NCBI RefSeq assembly: GCF_900618535.1
Contig: NZ_UYJA01000004.1
Coordinates: forward strand, 544,821 to 608,820
DNA: 64,000 nt
Origin: Pseudomonas bubulae
Lineage (GTDB): Bacteria; Pseudomonadota; Gammaproteobacteria; Pseudomonadales; Pseudomonadaceae
Direction: 5' to 3'
The notes beneath the pieces were generated by a model, which worked only from the letters and a program-made list of their open reading frames with translations, had not been told where the DNA came from and did no database searches. Shown here in pieces: positions 24,434-32,562 of this stretch; the stretch's first letter is position 1, and every line of letters begins with the position of its first letter. Both the position numbers and the translations under genes were made by a program.

Positions 24434-25858
24434 TCAGGCCTTGAGTGGCACCAGACGCGGAGCAATCATGTTTTCCGGGCGCAGGATGTCGTCGAGCATG
24501 GCGTCGTCGAGCAAGCCTTCTTCGCGCACCAGTTCCAGTACGCCGCGGCCGCTTTCAAGAGCGATACGGGCGATACGGGTGGCGTTTTCATAACCGATGT
24601 ACGGGTTAAGTGCCGTCACCAGACCAATCGAGTGCTCGACCAGTTCACGGCAGCGCGCTTCGTTGGCCGTGATGCCGGTGATGCAGTGTTCGCGCAGCAT
24701 GTCCATGGCGCGTTGCAGCAGACGAATCGAGTCGAAGATCTTGAACGCGATCAGCGGCTCCATAACGTTCAGTTGCAGCTGGCCACCTTCGGCAGCGATG
24801 GTCAGGGCCAGGTCGTTACCGATGATCTGGAATGCCACCTGGTTCACGGCTTCCGGGATAACCGGGTTGACCTTGCCTGGCATGATCGAACTGCCTGGCT
24901 GACGTGCTGGCAGGTTGATTTCGTTGATGCCGGTACGTGGGCCGCTGGACAGCAGGCGCAAGTCGTTGCAGATCTTCGACAGCTTGACCGCGGTACGCTT
25001 GAGCATGCCGGAGAACAGTACGAAGGCGCCCATGTCGGAGGTGGCTTCGATCAGGTCGGCCGCCGGTACCAGCGGGTGACCGCTGATGGTGGCCAGGCGG
25101 TTCACGGCCAGCATCTGGTAACGCGGGTCGGCGTTGATGCCGGTACCGATGGCGGTGCCACCCAGGTTCACTTCAGTCAGCAGCTCTGGCGCCAGGGTTT
25201 TCAGGCGAGCCAGGTCTTCACTCAATGTAGTGGCGAAAGCGCGGAACTCTTGACCCAGGGTCATTGGCACGGCGTCTTGCAGTTGGGTACGGCCCATTTT
25301 CAGGACGTGACTGAACTCGGCGCCTTTGGCTGCAAACGACTGGATCAGGCTGTCGAGGCTGGCCAGTAGCGCGTCGTGACCCAACAACAGGCCCAGACGA
25401 ATGGCCGTCGGGTAGGCGTCGTTGGTCGACTGCGCCATGTTGACGTCGTTGTTCGGGTGCAGGTATTGGTATTCGCCTTTCTGATGGCCCATGGCCTCCA
25501 GCGCGATGTTGGTGATCACTTCGTTGGCATTCATGTTGGTTGAAGTGCCAGCGCCGCCTTGAATCATGTCCACCACGAACTCTTCGTGGAAATCGCCGCG
25601 GATCAGACGTGCACACGCTTCGCTGATGGCAGCGTGCTTGGCGTCGCTCAGATGACCCAACTCGCAGTTGGCGTCAGCAGCGGCTTGTTTAACCATGGCC
25701 AGGCCCACAACCAGCTTCGGGTAATGCGAGATCGGAACGCCGGAGAGACGGAAGTTGTTCACCGCTCGCAGGGTCTGGATGCCGTAATACGCTTGAGCGG
25801 GTACTTCGAGTACGCCAAGCAGGTCTTTTTCGGTACGGAAAGATGCAGCGGAGGACAT
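24434..25858 (-). CDS. aspA: Aspartate ammonia-lyase
   Basis: 474 residues from the ATG giving MSSAASFRTEKDLLGVLEVP; an in-frame ATG four codons earlier is less likely by family comparison. It belongs to the fumarase/aspartase superfamily: aspartate to fumarate plus ammonia, a cytosolic tetramer. The signature loop GSSIMPGKVNPVIPEAVNQV (about 315-335) with the catalytic Ser is intact, as are GGAGTSTNMNANEVITNIAL and MAQSTNDAYPTAIRLG. The length is standard. It is divergent from a LysR gene over a 180-base region containing a LysR-type palindrome, and it ends at a strong terminator. Confidence 0.95.
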   Translation of the reverse strand: MSSAASFRTEKDLLGVLEVPAQAYYGIQTLRAVNNFRLSGVPISHYPKLVVGLAMVKQAAADANCELGHLSDAKHAAISEACARLIRGDFHEEFVVDMIQGGAGTSTNMNANEVITNIALEAMGHQKGEYQYLHPNNDVNMAQSTNDAYPTAIRLGLLLGHDALLASLDSLIQSFAAKGAEFSHVLKMGRTQLQDAVPMTLGQEFRAFATTLSEDLARLKTLAPELLTEVNLGGTAIGTGINADPRYQMLAVNRLATISGHPLVPAADLIEATSDMGAFVLFSGMLKRTAVKLSKICNDLRLLSSGPRTGINEINLPARQPGSSIMPGKVNPVIPEAVNQVAFQIIGNDLALTIAAEGGQLQLNVMEPLIAFKIFDSIRLLQRAMDMLREHCITGITANEARCRELVEHSIGLVTALNPYIGYENATRIARIALESGRGVLELVREEGLLDDAMLDDILRPENMIAPRLVPLKA

Positions 25859-25954
25859 GATAGAAATCATCTCGATATGAACCCGGTCTGGGCCGGAACG
25901 CTGCGAATCCTAGGCCTGCAGACTATTTTGGGCCAATGCCTTTAAACACTAACC

Positions 25955-25971
25955 TATGCATAAACGGCATA
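25955..25971. promoter_or_regulatory. LysR-type operator candidate between aspA and the LysR gene
   Basis: TATGC-ATAAACG-GCATA fits the T-N11-A pattern with 5-base inverted arms. It lies 68 bases before the LysR start and 97 before aspA, which suits autoregulation and divergent control. Confidence 0.6.
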
Positions 25972-26038
25972 ATAGCGACGTGACGCGGCAGGCGCGTCGA
26001 GCGTGTGACCCATTTTGGTGCGCGTCCGGGAGGACTCG

Positions 26039-26944
26039 ATGAATCTCGAAAGTAAATGGTTAGAGGACTTCAGTGCCCTGGCTGCTACCCGCAGTTTTTC
26101 CCAGGCAGCAGAGCGCCGTTTCGTCACTCAGCCGGCCTTTAGTCGGCGAATTCGCAGCCTTGAAGCGGCGCTTGGGCTGACCTTGGTGAATCGTTCCCGC
26201 ACCCCGGTGGAGTTGACTGCGGCCGGTCAGCTGTTTTTGGTTACCGCACGTACGGTCGTCGAACAGTTGGGTGAGGTGCTGCGTCACCTTCATCACCTCG
26301 AAGGCGGGCAGGGTGAGGTCATGCAAGTGGCTGCCGCTCACTCCCTGGCCCTGGGTTTTTTCCCGCGCTGGATCGCCCAGTTGCGCAATGAAGGGCTGAA
26401 CATCGCGACACGACTGGTTGCGACTAACGTCGGAGACGCGGTGCATGCTTTGCGCGAAGGTGGCTGCGATTTGATGCTGGCTTTTTACGATCCGGATGCG
26501 GCCTTGCAGATGGATCCGGAAATTTTCCCGTCCCTGCACCTGGGTAATACCGAAATGCTGCCGGTATGTGCTGCCGATGCCGACGGCAAGCCGCTTTTCG
26601 ATCTGGAAGGCGATGTCAGCGTGCCACTGCTGGCCTATAGCGCTGGCGCATTTTTGGGCCGCTCGGTGAATTTGCTGCTACGCCAGCGCAGCCTGCGCTT
26701 TACCACTATTTATGAGACCGCGATGGCCGACAGCCTTAAAAGCATGGCGCTCGAAGGGTTGGGCATCGCCTGGGTGCCGCATTTGAGCGTGCGTGCCGAG
26801 CTGGCGCGGGGCGAGCTGGTGGTGTGCGGTGGCCCGCAATGGCATGTGCCGCTGGAGATTCGCCTGTACCGGTGTGCCCTGGTACGCAAGGCCAACGTAC
26901 GGTTGTTGTGGCGCAAGCTGGAAAGTGGAACTCAACCGGAGTGA
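26039..26944 (+). CDS. LysR-family regulator divergent from aspA
   Basis: 301 residues from the ATG at 26039 (GGGAGGACTCG upstream), starting MNLESKWLEDFSALAATRSF. It has an N-terminal HTH (FSQAAERRFVTQPAFSRRIR, about 20-40), a linker helix and an effector-binding domain (about 90-295). The divergent arrangement with aspA and the palindrome in between suggest that it controls aspA. The Pseudomonas homologue beside aspA has no standard name that I know. Hydrophobic LysR paralogues are abundant, so target assignment rests on position only. Confidence 0.88.
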   Translation: MNLESKWLEDFSALAATRSFSQAAERRFVTQPAFSRRIRSLEAALGLTLVNRSRTPVELTAAGQLFLVTARTVVEQLGEVLRHLHHLEGGQGEVMQVAAAHSLALGFFPRWIAQLRNEGLNIATRLVATNVGDAVHALREGGCDLMLAFYDPDAALQMDPEIFPSLHLGNTEMLPVCAADADGKPLFDLEGDVSVPLLAYSAGAFLGRSVNLLLRQRSLRFTTIYETAMADSLKSMALEGLGIAWVPHLSVRAELARGELVVCGGPQWHVPLEIRLYRCALVRKANVRLLWRKLESGTQPE

Positions 26945-26967
26945 ACCCGGCCTCCACCCTCATTAAT

Positions 26968-27184
26968 TCATGAGGAGTCATCAATCAGGATCATGCAAAT
27001 ATCGGCAGGCTTTTCGGCCCGCCGATATTCGGCCATGGGTGCAGCAGAAACGGTTTGAATAGACATGCGCAATGTTTCAATAACGGCACCAATATGCGGA
27101 CGGTCTTCATTTATTGCTCGGGCGTAAACCTGTCGAGTAATAAATAAGTTTAATCGGTGATCGTTTTCTAAGTAGCAGCGTCAT
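26968..27184 (-). pseudogene. Start-less open frame, probable gene remnant
   Basis: The minus strand is open for about 70 codons, ending TGA at 26968, and reads like protein: HRLNLFITRQVYARAINEDR, then IGAVIETLRMSIQTVSAAPM. There is no ATG, GTG or TTG until near the end (ATG at 27066 would give 32 residues). Just upstream another frame has ITIHKRIYTCHDAAT before a stop. This suggests a decayed or frameshifted small gene downstream of the metzincin-like gene. I do not recognise the family, and a chance open frame is possible. Confidence 0.3.
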
Positions 27185-27266
27185 GGCAAGTGTAGATGCG
27201 TTTATGGATTGTGATTTTTAGCCATTATCAAGATGATGGTCGACAAGATTGTTAACAGTTTAAGCC

Positions 27267-27821
27267 TCAAAGGGCATCACTTAAGAACGCTCTTATGTTA
27301 TCTCTGTTTTCTGGCGTGAAACGGTAACAATTACTTCGAAAAGTTGAAGCGTTGGGAAACATGAACGTTTCACATACGCTGCCCCATGGATTGTGGCCGA
27401 GTGCTGCATTGTTGTGGGATGCATTGAAACTGTGGCCTACTTCGTGGGCGATCACTTGATAGTGTTTAAGGCTGGCAATGACGGCGGGTTGTCCGGGGTA
27501 AGCGCAGCCCAGGGTGGTTTCGTTGAGCGGGGAGTGCGTAACCAGAATGTAGCGTTCGGTTTTACCCCACTTTAGCCCGTGTTGGTTTTTGTATCGGATG
27601 GCCGCCAATTCCCATCGATGAAGAACATCGTCTATGGACTGACTTTTATAGTTGAAGTCAGTCATGCCCTGCACGTTACGTATGTCCTTGAATATAAAAG
27701 ATCGTTTTGTAATTGCCGTGATTTCGTCGGTAAACTCTTTGAAGTATGCACGCCCCAATGTGTTGATGGCGCGGTGCGGGACATCGTTGTGGATAAAAAT
27801 ATAAAGTGTGATCGGTTGCAT
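27267..27821 (-). CDS. Small metzincin-like zinc metalloprotease, unassigned family
   Basis: 184 residues; AAGGATATTTCCC precedes the ATG. The centre carries HEVGHSFNASH (residues 126-136), the HExxHxxxxxH zinc-binding pattern of metzincins, with Asn in place of the usual Gly. A possible Met-turn is CETFMFPNAS (Met 154), between Cys150 and Cys165. Cysteines at 106, 150 and 165 hint at an extracytoplasmic domain, yet no classical signal peptide is seen (MQPITLYIFIHNDVPHRA). Codon use and AT content differ from neighbours, suggesting acquisition. It stands alone between aspA-LysR and purEK. It could be a secreted enzyme using a non-Sec route, or a cytosolic peptidase; the substrate is unknown. 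Confidence 0.75.
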   Translation of the reverse strand: MQPITLYIFIHNDVPHRAINTLGRAYFKEFTDEITAITKRSFIFKDIRNVQGMTDFNYKSQSIDDVLHRWELAAIRYKNQHGLKWGKTERYILVTHSPLNETTLGCAYPGQPAVIASLKHYQVIAHEVGHSFNASHNNAALGHNPWGSVCETFMFPNASTFRSNCYRFTPENRDNIRAFLSDAL

Positions 27822-27845
27822 GGGAAATATCCTTTTAATAAGGAG

Positions 27846-27862
27846 CCTGCAATCCTTGCAGG
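27846..27862. other. Short hairpin upstream of the metzincin-like gene
   Basis: CCTGCAA-TCC-TTGCAGG is a perfect 7-base stem 25 bases upstream of the metzincin-like start, on the 5' side of its ribosome-binding site. It may be a leader structure or an old terminator. Confidence 0.4.
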
Positions 27863-28113
27863 ACTGTTTACGTTTTTGCTGTTACCGGTTTGAATTTAAG
27901 TGAAGACGTTAATTCCAGGTTTCGCCGTGGCTGGAATTCGTCGAGTTATGTCGTTTCTATCTCTGTGCGATGTAGGCGTGGCACCCGATGATCAGAGGCC
28001 GTAGCCGAGGAGGAGTGCGTTGACCTGCAGGTCAATAAAACCGGGGGATTCAGGATTATCCGATGTGCATGACAGATGGTCGTCAAAGGTGCTTTCAAGG
28101 CACATGTTTGGGG

Positions 28114-28119
28114 TATACT
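28114..28119 (+). promoter_or_regulatory. -10 element of the purE leader promoter
   Basis: TATACT preceded by GGGG, with only a weak -35 region near 28091 (GCTTTC). Transcription would start near 28125, about 110 bases before purE. Confidence 0.5.
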
Positions 28120-28158
28120 GCGCGGCCTTCGGCTGGCTTGACCGGCCTTAATTCCTAT

Positions 28159-28199
28159 AACAAGCCACGTCGGATCCTCCACGTGGCTTGTTGTTTTTT
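28159..28199 (+). terminator. Intrinsic terminator inside the purE leader (attenuator candidate)
   Basis: AACAAGCCACGT-N10-ACGTGGCTTGTT is a perfect 12-base stem immediately followed by GTTTTTT, between the purE promoter and its start codon. No plus-strand gene lies upstream to be terminated. It therefore either attenuates purEK or ends a short RNA of about 70 nt. An upstream GGCC-rich segment (28123-28147) could form a competing hairpin. Confidence 0.7.
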
Positions 28200-28236
28200 G
28201 ACGCGCCTGCGGGCGCCCAAGAGAAGAGGCGCGACG

Positions 28237-28728
28237 ATGAGTGCACTGGTAGGCGTGATCATGGGCTCCAAGTCCGATTGGTCCACCCTCAGCCACACCG
28301 CCGATATGCTGGAAAAACTCGGCATTCCTTACGAAGTGAAAGTGGTCTCTGCCCACCGCACTCCGGATCTGCTGTTCCAGTATGCCGAAGAGGCCGAAGG
28401 CCGCGGGATCGAGGTCATCATCGCGGGTGCCGGTGGCGCAGCCCACCTGCCAGGCATGTGTGCAGCCAAAACCCATTTGCCAGTGCTCGGTGTACCGGTG
28501 CAGTCGGCCATGCTGTCGGGCGTAGACTCGCTGCTGTCGATAGTGCAAATGCCGGCGGGCATCCCGGTTGCAACCCTGGCCATCGGCAAAGCGGGCGCGA
28601 TCAACGCTGCCCTGTTGTCGGCGAGCATCCTGGGCGCCAAGCATCCGCAGTTCCATACCGTTTTGAAAGCATTCCGTGCTGAACAGACAGACAGCGTGCT
28701 GGACAATCCAGACCCGCGCGTAGCCTGA
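28237..28728 (+). CDS. purE: N5-carboxyaminoimidazole ribonucleotide mutase PurE
   Basis: 163 residues from the ATG at 28237, starting MSALVGVIMGSKSDWSTLSH. The signature GSKSDW near the N terminus binds the phosphate, and SAHRTPDLLFQYAEEAEGRG carries the catalytic His of class I PurE. GAGGAAHLPGMCAAKTHLPV completes the active site. It converts N5-CAIR to CAIR in purine synthesis and forms a cytosolic octamer. It forms an operon with purK, 11 bases downstream. The leader contains an intrinsic terminator, suggesting transcriptional control. Confidence 0.96.
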   Translation: MSALVGVIMGSKSDWSTLSHTADMLEKLGIPYEVKVVSAHRTPDLLFQYAEEAEGRGIEVIIAGAGGAAHLPGMCAAKTHLPVLGVPVQSAMLSGVDSLLSIVQMPAGIPVATLAIGKAGAINAALLSASILGAKHPQFHTVLKAFRAEQTDSVLDNPDPRVA

Positions 28729-28739
28729 GGTTTCTGACG

Positions 28740-29825
28740 ATGAAAATCGGTGTAATCGGTGGCGGTCAATTGGGCCGCATGCTGGCTCTGGCGGGCACTC
28801 CGCTGGGGATGAACTTCGCTTTCCTGGATCCGGCTCCTGATGCCTGTGCCGCCTCGCTGGGTGAACACCTGCGTGCGGACTACAGCGACCCGGACCATTT
28901 GCGCCAGTTGGCTGACGAAGTCGACCTGGTGACGTTCGAGTTCGAAAGCGTTCCCGCTGAAACCGTGGCTTTCCTGTCGCAATTCGTCCCGGTATACCCG
29001 AGCGCCGAAGCGTTGCGCATTGCCCGCGATCGCTGGTTCGAAAAGAGCATGTTCAAGGATCTGGGCATTCCGACGCCGGCTTTTGCCGACATCCAGTCCC
29101 AGGCTGATCTGGACGCAGCAGTGGCCACCATTGGCCTGCCTGCCGTGCTCAAGACCCGCACCCTGGGTTATGACGGCAAGGGCCAGAAAGTGCTGCGCAC
29201 CCCTGCCGATGTCGTGGATACGTTTGCTGAACTGGGCAGTGTGGCGTGCCTGCTGGAAGGGTTTGTGCCGTTCACCGGCGAAGTGTCGCTGATTGCCGTA
29301 CGCGGCCGTGATGGCGAAACGAAGTTCTACCCATTGGTACACAACACTCACGACAGCGGCATTCTCAAGCTGTCGGTTGCCAGTACCGATCACCCGTTGC
29401 AAGCCCTGGCTGAAGACTACTCCAGCCGTGTGCTCAAGCAGCTGGATTACGTTGGGGTGATGGCATTCGAATTCTTTGAAGTCGACGGTGGCCTCAAGGC
29501 CAACGAAATCGCCCCGCGTGTCCATAACTCCGGGCATTGGACCACCGAAGGTGCCGAGTGCAGCCAGTTCGAAAACCACTTGCGCGCCATCGCCGGCCTG
29601 CCGTTGGGTTCGACAGCCAAAGTGGGCGAAAGCGCCATGCTCAACTTCATCGGCAGCGTGCCGCCGGTTGAGAAGGTGATTGCGATTGCTGATTGCCATC
29701 TGCATCACTATGGCAAGGCGTTCAAGGTCGGCCGCAAGGTCGGTCACGCCAACCTGCGCTGCGCTGATATGGCAACGTTGCAAGCGCAAATCCTCAAGGT
29801 TGAAGCCCTGATCGACGAAGCGTAA
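28740..29825 (+). CDS. purK: N5-carboxyaminoimidazole ribonucleotide synthase PurK
   Basis: 361-residue ATP-grasp enzyme that makes N5-CAIR from AIR, bicarbonate and ATP, handing the product to PurE. It begins MKIGVIGGGQLGRMLALAGT, the typical PurK start. ATP-grasp features are LKTRTLGYDGKGQKVL (about 138-153), the KANEIAPRVHNSGHWTTEG motif (about 255-273) and QFENHLRAIAGLPLG. Length and start are standard. It is cotranscribed with purE. Confidence 0.96.
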   Translation: MKIGVIGGGQLGRMLALAGTPLGMNFAFLDPAPDACAASLGEHLRADYSDPDHLRQLADEVDLVTFEFESVPAETVAFLSQFVPVYPSAEALRIARDRWFEKSMFKDLGIPTPAFADIQSQADLDAAVATIGLPAVLKTRTLGYDGKGQKVLRTPADVVDTFAELGSVACLLEGFVPFTGEVSLIAVRGRDGETKFYPLVHNTHDSGILKLSVASTDHPLQALAEDYSSRVLKQLDYVGVMAFEFFEVDGGLKANEIAPRVHNSGHWTTEGAECSQFENHLRAIAGLPLGSTAKVGESAMLNFIGSVPPVEKVIAIADCHLHHYGKAFKVGRKVGHANLRCADMATLQAQILKVEALIDEA

Positions 29826-29931
29826 ATCGCTTTGTACGGAACCATTGGGTTGTCGCTGCTCTCTGATGGCGTGATGCCAAAGTGCTGACTAGGCTTTGGT
29901 TGTAACGCCATTTAATTTTGAGGGAGCGTCC

Positions 29932-30180
29932 ATGGGCATCATCGGAACCATTTTTATCGGCTTGATCGTTGGCCTGCTGGCTCGTTTCCTGAAACCGGGT
30001 GACGACAGCATGGGCTGGATCATGACCATCCTGCTGGGTATCGGCGGCTCGCTGGCGGCTACCTATGGTGGTCAGGCGATTGGTATCTACAAGGCAGGCG
30101 AGGGTGCCGGCTTTATAGGTGCCGTGGTGGGTGCCGTGATCTTGCTGGTGATCTACGGCCTGGTGTCGAAAAAGTCCTGA
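29932..30180 (+). CDS. GlsB/YeaQ/YmgE-family small membrane protein
   Basis: 82 residues from the ATG at 29932 (AGGGAGCGTCC upstream). Three hydrophobic spans are visible: IIGTIFIGLIVGLLARFLKP, WIMTILLGIGGSLAATYGGQ and FIGAVVGAVILLVIYGLVSK. LKPGDDSMGWIMTILLGIGG is the family core. Such proteins (once called transglycosylase-associated) are stress-induced inner-membrane proteins of unknown mechanism. It is probably monocistronic. Confidence 0.88.
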   Translation: MGIIGTIFIGLIVGLLARFLKPGDDSMGWIMTILLGIGGSLAATYGGQAIGIYKAGEGAGFIGAVVGAVILLVIYGLVSKKS

Positions 30181-30195
30181 TTAAACGCTTTGGCT

Positions 30196-30218
30196 CTCTC
30201 TGCGCCAGCCGCAGAGAG
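30196..30218 (+). terminator. Stem-loop after the GlsB-like gene
   Basis: CTCTCTGCG-CCAGC-CGCAGAGAG, a perfect 9-base stem 16 bases past the stop. There is no T-run, so termination is uncertain. Confidence 0.45.
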
Positions 30219-30261
30219 GGTTAAACTGCGCGCGTTCAATCCTTCTTTTATCGAGCCTTGC

Positions 30262-30798
30262 ATGCGCCGTCTTCTACTGACTTTTCTTTTGCTGGGTTCA
30301 GGCCTGGCACATGCGGCAGAGTTGCCCGAAACCGACTGGCTTGAACTGATGCCCAAGTCGGATCAAATAGCCCTTGAGCAAATGCCCGAAATTGACCATG
30401 ACTCGCCCGAGGCCAATGGTACGTTTACCGACAAGGGTGGTTTGAAGCAGAGCAAGGGCCTGCCCGCGGTGATGTACTCCAGCAAGACAGTGGCCAGCAT
30501 GAACGGCAAAAATATCCGTTTGGGTGGCTACCCCGTGCCTCTGGAAACAGACGCCAAGGGTCGCAGCACGCTGTTTTTCCTGGTGCCGTACCCGGGCGCC
30601 TGCATTCATGTGCCGCCTCCGCCGCCCAATCAGTTGGTGTTGGTGCGCTATCCAAAAGGCTTGAAGCTGGATGATATCTACACGCCGCTGTGGGTGATGG
30701 GCTCGCTGAAGGTCGAGAAGGTCAGCAATGACCTGGCCGATGCGGCCTATGCGCTGGATGCGAGCAAGGTGCGGGTAGTGGTTGAGGAAGATTTGTAG
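30262..30798 (+). CDS. DUF3299 periplasmic protein
   Basis: 178 residues from the ATG at 30262, which gives a clean signal peptide (MRRLLLTFLLLGSGLAHAAE). The mature part has the DUF3299 pattern TDWLELMPKSDQ, then IRLGGYPVPLETDAKGRSTL and FFLVPYPGACIHVPPPPPNQ, followed by YTPLWVMGSLKVEK. The conserved GACIHVPPPPPNQ motif with a Cys-His pair suggests metal handling or an exported metal-related role, but no function is established. It ends just before a truncated REP. Confidence 0.82.
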   Translation: MRRLLLTFLLLGSGLAHAAELPETDWLELMPKSDQIALEQMPEIDHDSPEANGTFTDKGGLKQSKGLPAVMYSSKTVASMNGKNIRLGGYPVPLETDAKGRSTLFFLVPYPGACIHVPPPPPNQLVLVRYPKGLKLDDIYTPLWVMGSLKVEKVSNDLADAAYALDASKVRVVVEEDL

Positions 30799-30812
30799 GG
30801 ATCAGACCAATT

Positions 30813-30854
30813 GTGGGAGCGAGCCTGCTCGCGAAAACACACTTCGCGAGCAGG
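30813..30854. repeat. REP pair with truncated second arm
   Basis: GTGGGAGCGAGCCTGCTCGC is followed after 10 bases by TTCGCGAGCAGG, where the inverted copy breaks off. It is shorter than the other pairs and lies between the convergent DUF3299 and mutarotase genes. Confidence 0.75.
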
Positions 30855-30865
30855 TTTTGGTTGTA

Positions 30866-31765
30866 TCAGGTTTTCAGGCGCTCGCTGCCAATACTCACAC
30901 TCAGCGTATGGCTGGCGCCCGGCTCCAGGGTGATGATGTCATCCATCACATTGGCGGTTTCGATGCACAGCATGCGCTGCCAGCCATCTGCGGCCATATC
31001 GCCGAGCGTGGCGGTCTTGTCGATCCAGGGATTCCAGATTACCGCCGAGCGCGAGCCGCGGCTGGTCAGCTCGAGCGTGCGCGACCAGTCCGGGTCGACG
31101 ATGCTCAACTGCTGCGGGGTATCGAGGTAGATACGATCGGTTTCGCCGCTGAAGGTCAAATCGCCCGCTTGCGCAACACGTTTCCAGTCGTCGAGTGTGT
31201 CGATGTAGGTCAGGCCGTCGACTCCTTTGACCTCAACCTTGCGCACGTCGCTGACCGCAAAGTAGCTGTGCAGGGCCTGGCTGATGCTCACCGGGATGCT
31301 GCTGCGGTTATGGCTGGTGAGGCTGATATGCAGTTGGCTGTCGAGGCGGATGTTCAGGGTCAGCGCCACGTCGTGGGGCCAGCCGGGCAGGCCGCCTTCG
31401 ATGTGGGGCAAGCCCAGCGCTATATGCAGCGCCTCACCGGCGTCATCGATCTCCAGCACTTCCCATTCGCGCGTACGTACCAGGCCGTGGGCCGTGGCGG
31501 GTTCATCGCTGTGGCGCATGGCCTGCACGCTTTGCGGGTTGAGTGCCAGGTTGCCAAACCAGGGCCAGCACACCGGCACGCCCGTGCGGATGCCATGGCC
31601 TTGCTTGAATTGGGCTTTTTCGTTGAGCCAGATGATCGGCGGCTCATCACCTACCTGATAACTGAGAACCTGCGCGCCCTGTTTGGCGACCAGCAGTTGG
31701 GCCTGGCCATGCTGGAAGTGCCAGCACTCCAGTTCATCCAGGGTGACTGACTCAATGTGGTGCAT
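30866..31765 (-). CDS. D-hexose-6-phosphate mutarotase (YeaD family)
   Basis: 299 residues from the ATG at 31765; an upstream in-frame extension of 27 residues is unlikely. It has the galactose-mutarotase-like beta-sandwich fold. The segment IRTGVPVCWPWFGNL (about 60-75) and the catalytic HGLVRTREWEV histidine (about 95) are typical. It ends with FTQA-type strand replaced by VWNPWIDKTATLGDMAADGW (WNPW motif) and QRMLCIETANV. It interconverts anomers of hexose 6-phosphates in the cytosol, feeding the Entner-Doudoroff pathway. It is followed upstream, on the same strand, by the thioesterase gene 22 bases away, so they may share a transcript. Confidence 0.86.
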   Translation of the reverse strand: MHHIESVTLDELECWHFQHGQAQLLVAKQGAQVLSYQVGDEPPIIWLNEKAQFKQGHGIRTGVPVCWPWFGNLALNPQSVQAMRHSDEPATAHGLVRTREWEVLEIDDAGEALHIALGLPHIEGGLPGWPHDVALTLNIRLDSQLHISLTSHNRSSIPVSISQALHSYFAVSDVRKVEVKGVDGLTYIDTLDDWKRVAQAGDLTFSGETDRIYLDTPQQLSIVDPDWSRTLELTSRGSRSAVIWNPWIDKTATLGDMAADGWQRMLCIETANVMDDIITLEPGASHTLSVSIGSERLKT

Positions 31766-31787
31766 GGCAGGTTCTCTATTTATAGGT

Positions 31788-32189
31788 TTAACGACGTGGC
31801 GGAACGGAGCGGGTGCGGCCGCTGCCATCGATGGCGACAAAGACAAAGACCGCTTCGGTCACTTTACGCCATTCGCTGGACAACGGGTCGTCACTCCACA
31901 CTTCAACCATCATCTGGATCGAGCTGCGGCCGATCTCAAGTGCCTGGGTGTAGAACGACAATTGTGCGCCCACGGCCACGGGTACCAGAAATGCCATACG
32001 ATCAATAGCGACAGTGGCTACACGGCCACCGGCAACCTTGCTGGCCATTGCGGTACCGGCCAGGTCCATTTGAGAGACCAGCCAGCCGCCAAAAATATCG
32101 CCGAAACCATTGGTCTCGCGCGGCAGGGCGGTGATTTGCAAGGCCAGATCGCCTTGCGGAATTGGATCTTCTTGTTCGAGCTCTAGCAT
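31788..32189 (-). CDS. Acyl-CoA thioesterase, hotdog fold (YciA-like)
   Basis: 133 residues, compact YciA type: ITALPRETNGFGDIFGGWLV (about 19-38) has the N-x-x-G-D-I-F-GG helix with the active Asp, and DRMAFLVPVAVGAQLSFYTQ the paired strand. It hydrolyses medium- or long-chain acyl-CoA in the cytosol. It is distinct from the thioesterase at 1272, which has NVHGG and a longer tail. It is upstream of and co-directional with the mutarotase gene. Confidence 0.86.
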   Translation of the reverse strand: MLELEQEDPIPQGDLALQITALPRETNGFGDIFGGWLVSQMDLAGTAMASKVAGGRVATVAIDRMAFLVPVAVGAQLSFYTQALEIGRSSIQMMVEVWSDDPLSSEWRKVTEAVFVFVAIDGSGRTRSVPPRR

Positions 32190-32562
32190 GCCTAAGGGCC
32201 TCTGACCCGTGATTCATCATAAGTACTGCGGGTGAAAAAGCGTCTTTAGAAAAACGATTCAGCCCGAACATACTACGTTCGTCACGTTCTTCATAAGCCG
32301 CACCAAGGGGAAACTCTGCGAAATCGGCTGAAGTGGCCAGCGGACGTTTTCGCACAGCAACCTCAGAAGTTACCAAGTGTTTCTTACAGCATGAGTATAT
32401 CGGGGGACAGCCTGGCCGACGACCTCCTGATTCTGCTTTTTGGGTGCGCTGCACGTCTAGCTCTGTGCTTTTGTAAACAATTTGTTATCTTTCAAAACCT
32501 GCCCAGCCCCTGCCGGCGAAGTTGCAGCTTTTTGCCGTGCCTAATAAGAGAAGCAATACCCC
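32190..32562. other. Divergent intergenic region before the MFS gene
   Basis: 373 bases with no supported gene. It should hold the promoter of the minus-strand thioesterase unit and that of the plus-strand MFS gene. I could not identify a confident operator or hairpin. Confidence 0.4.
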
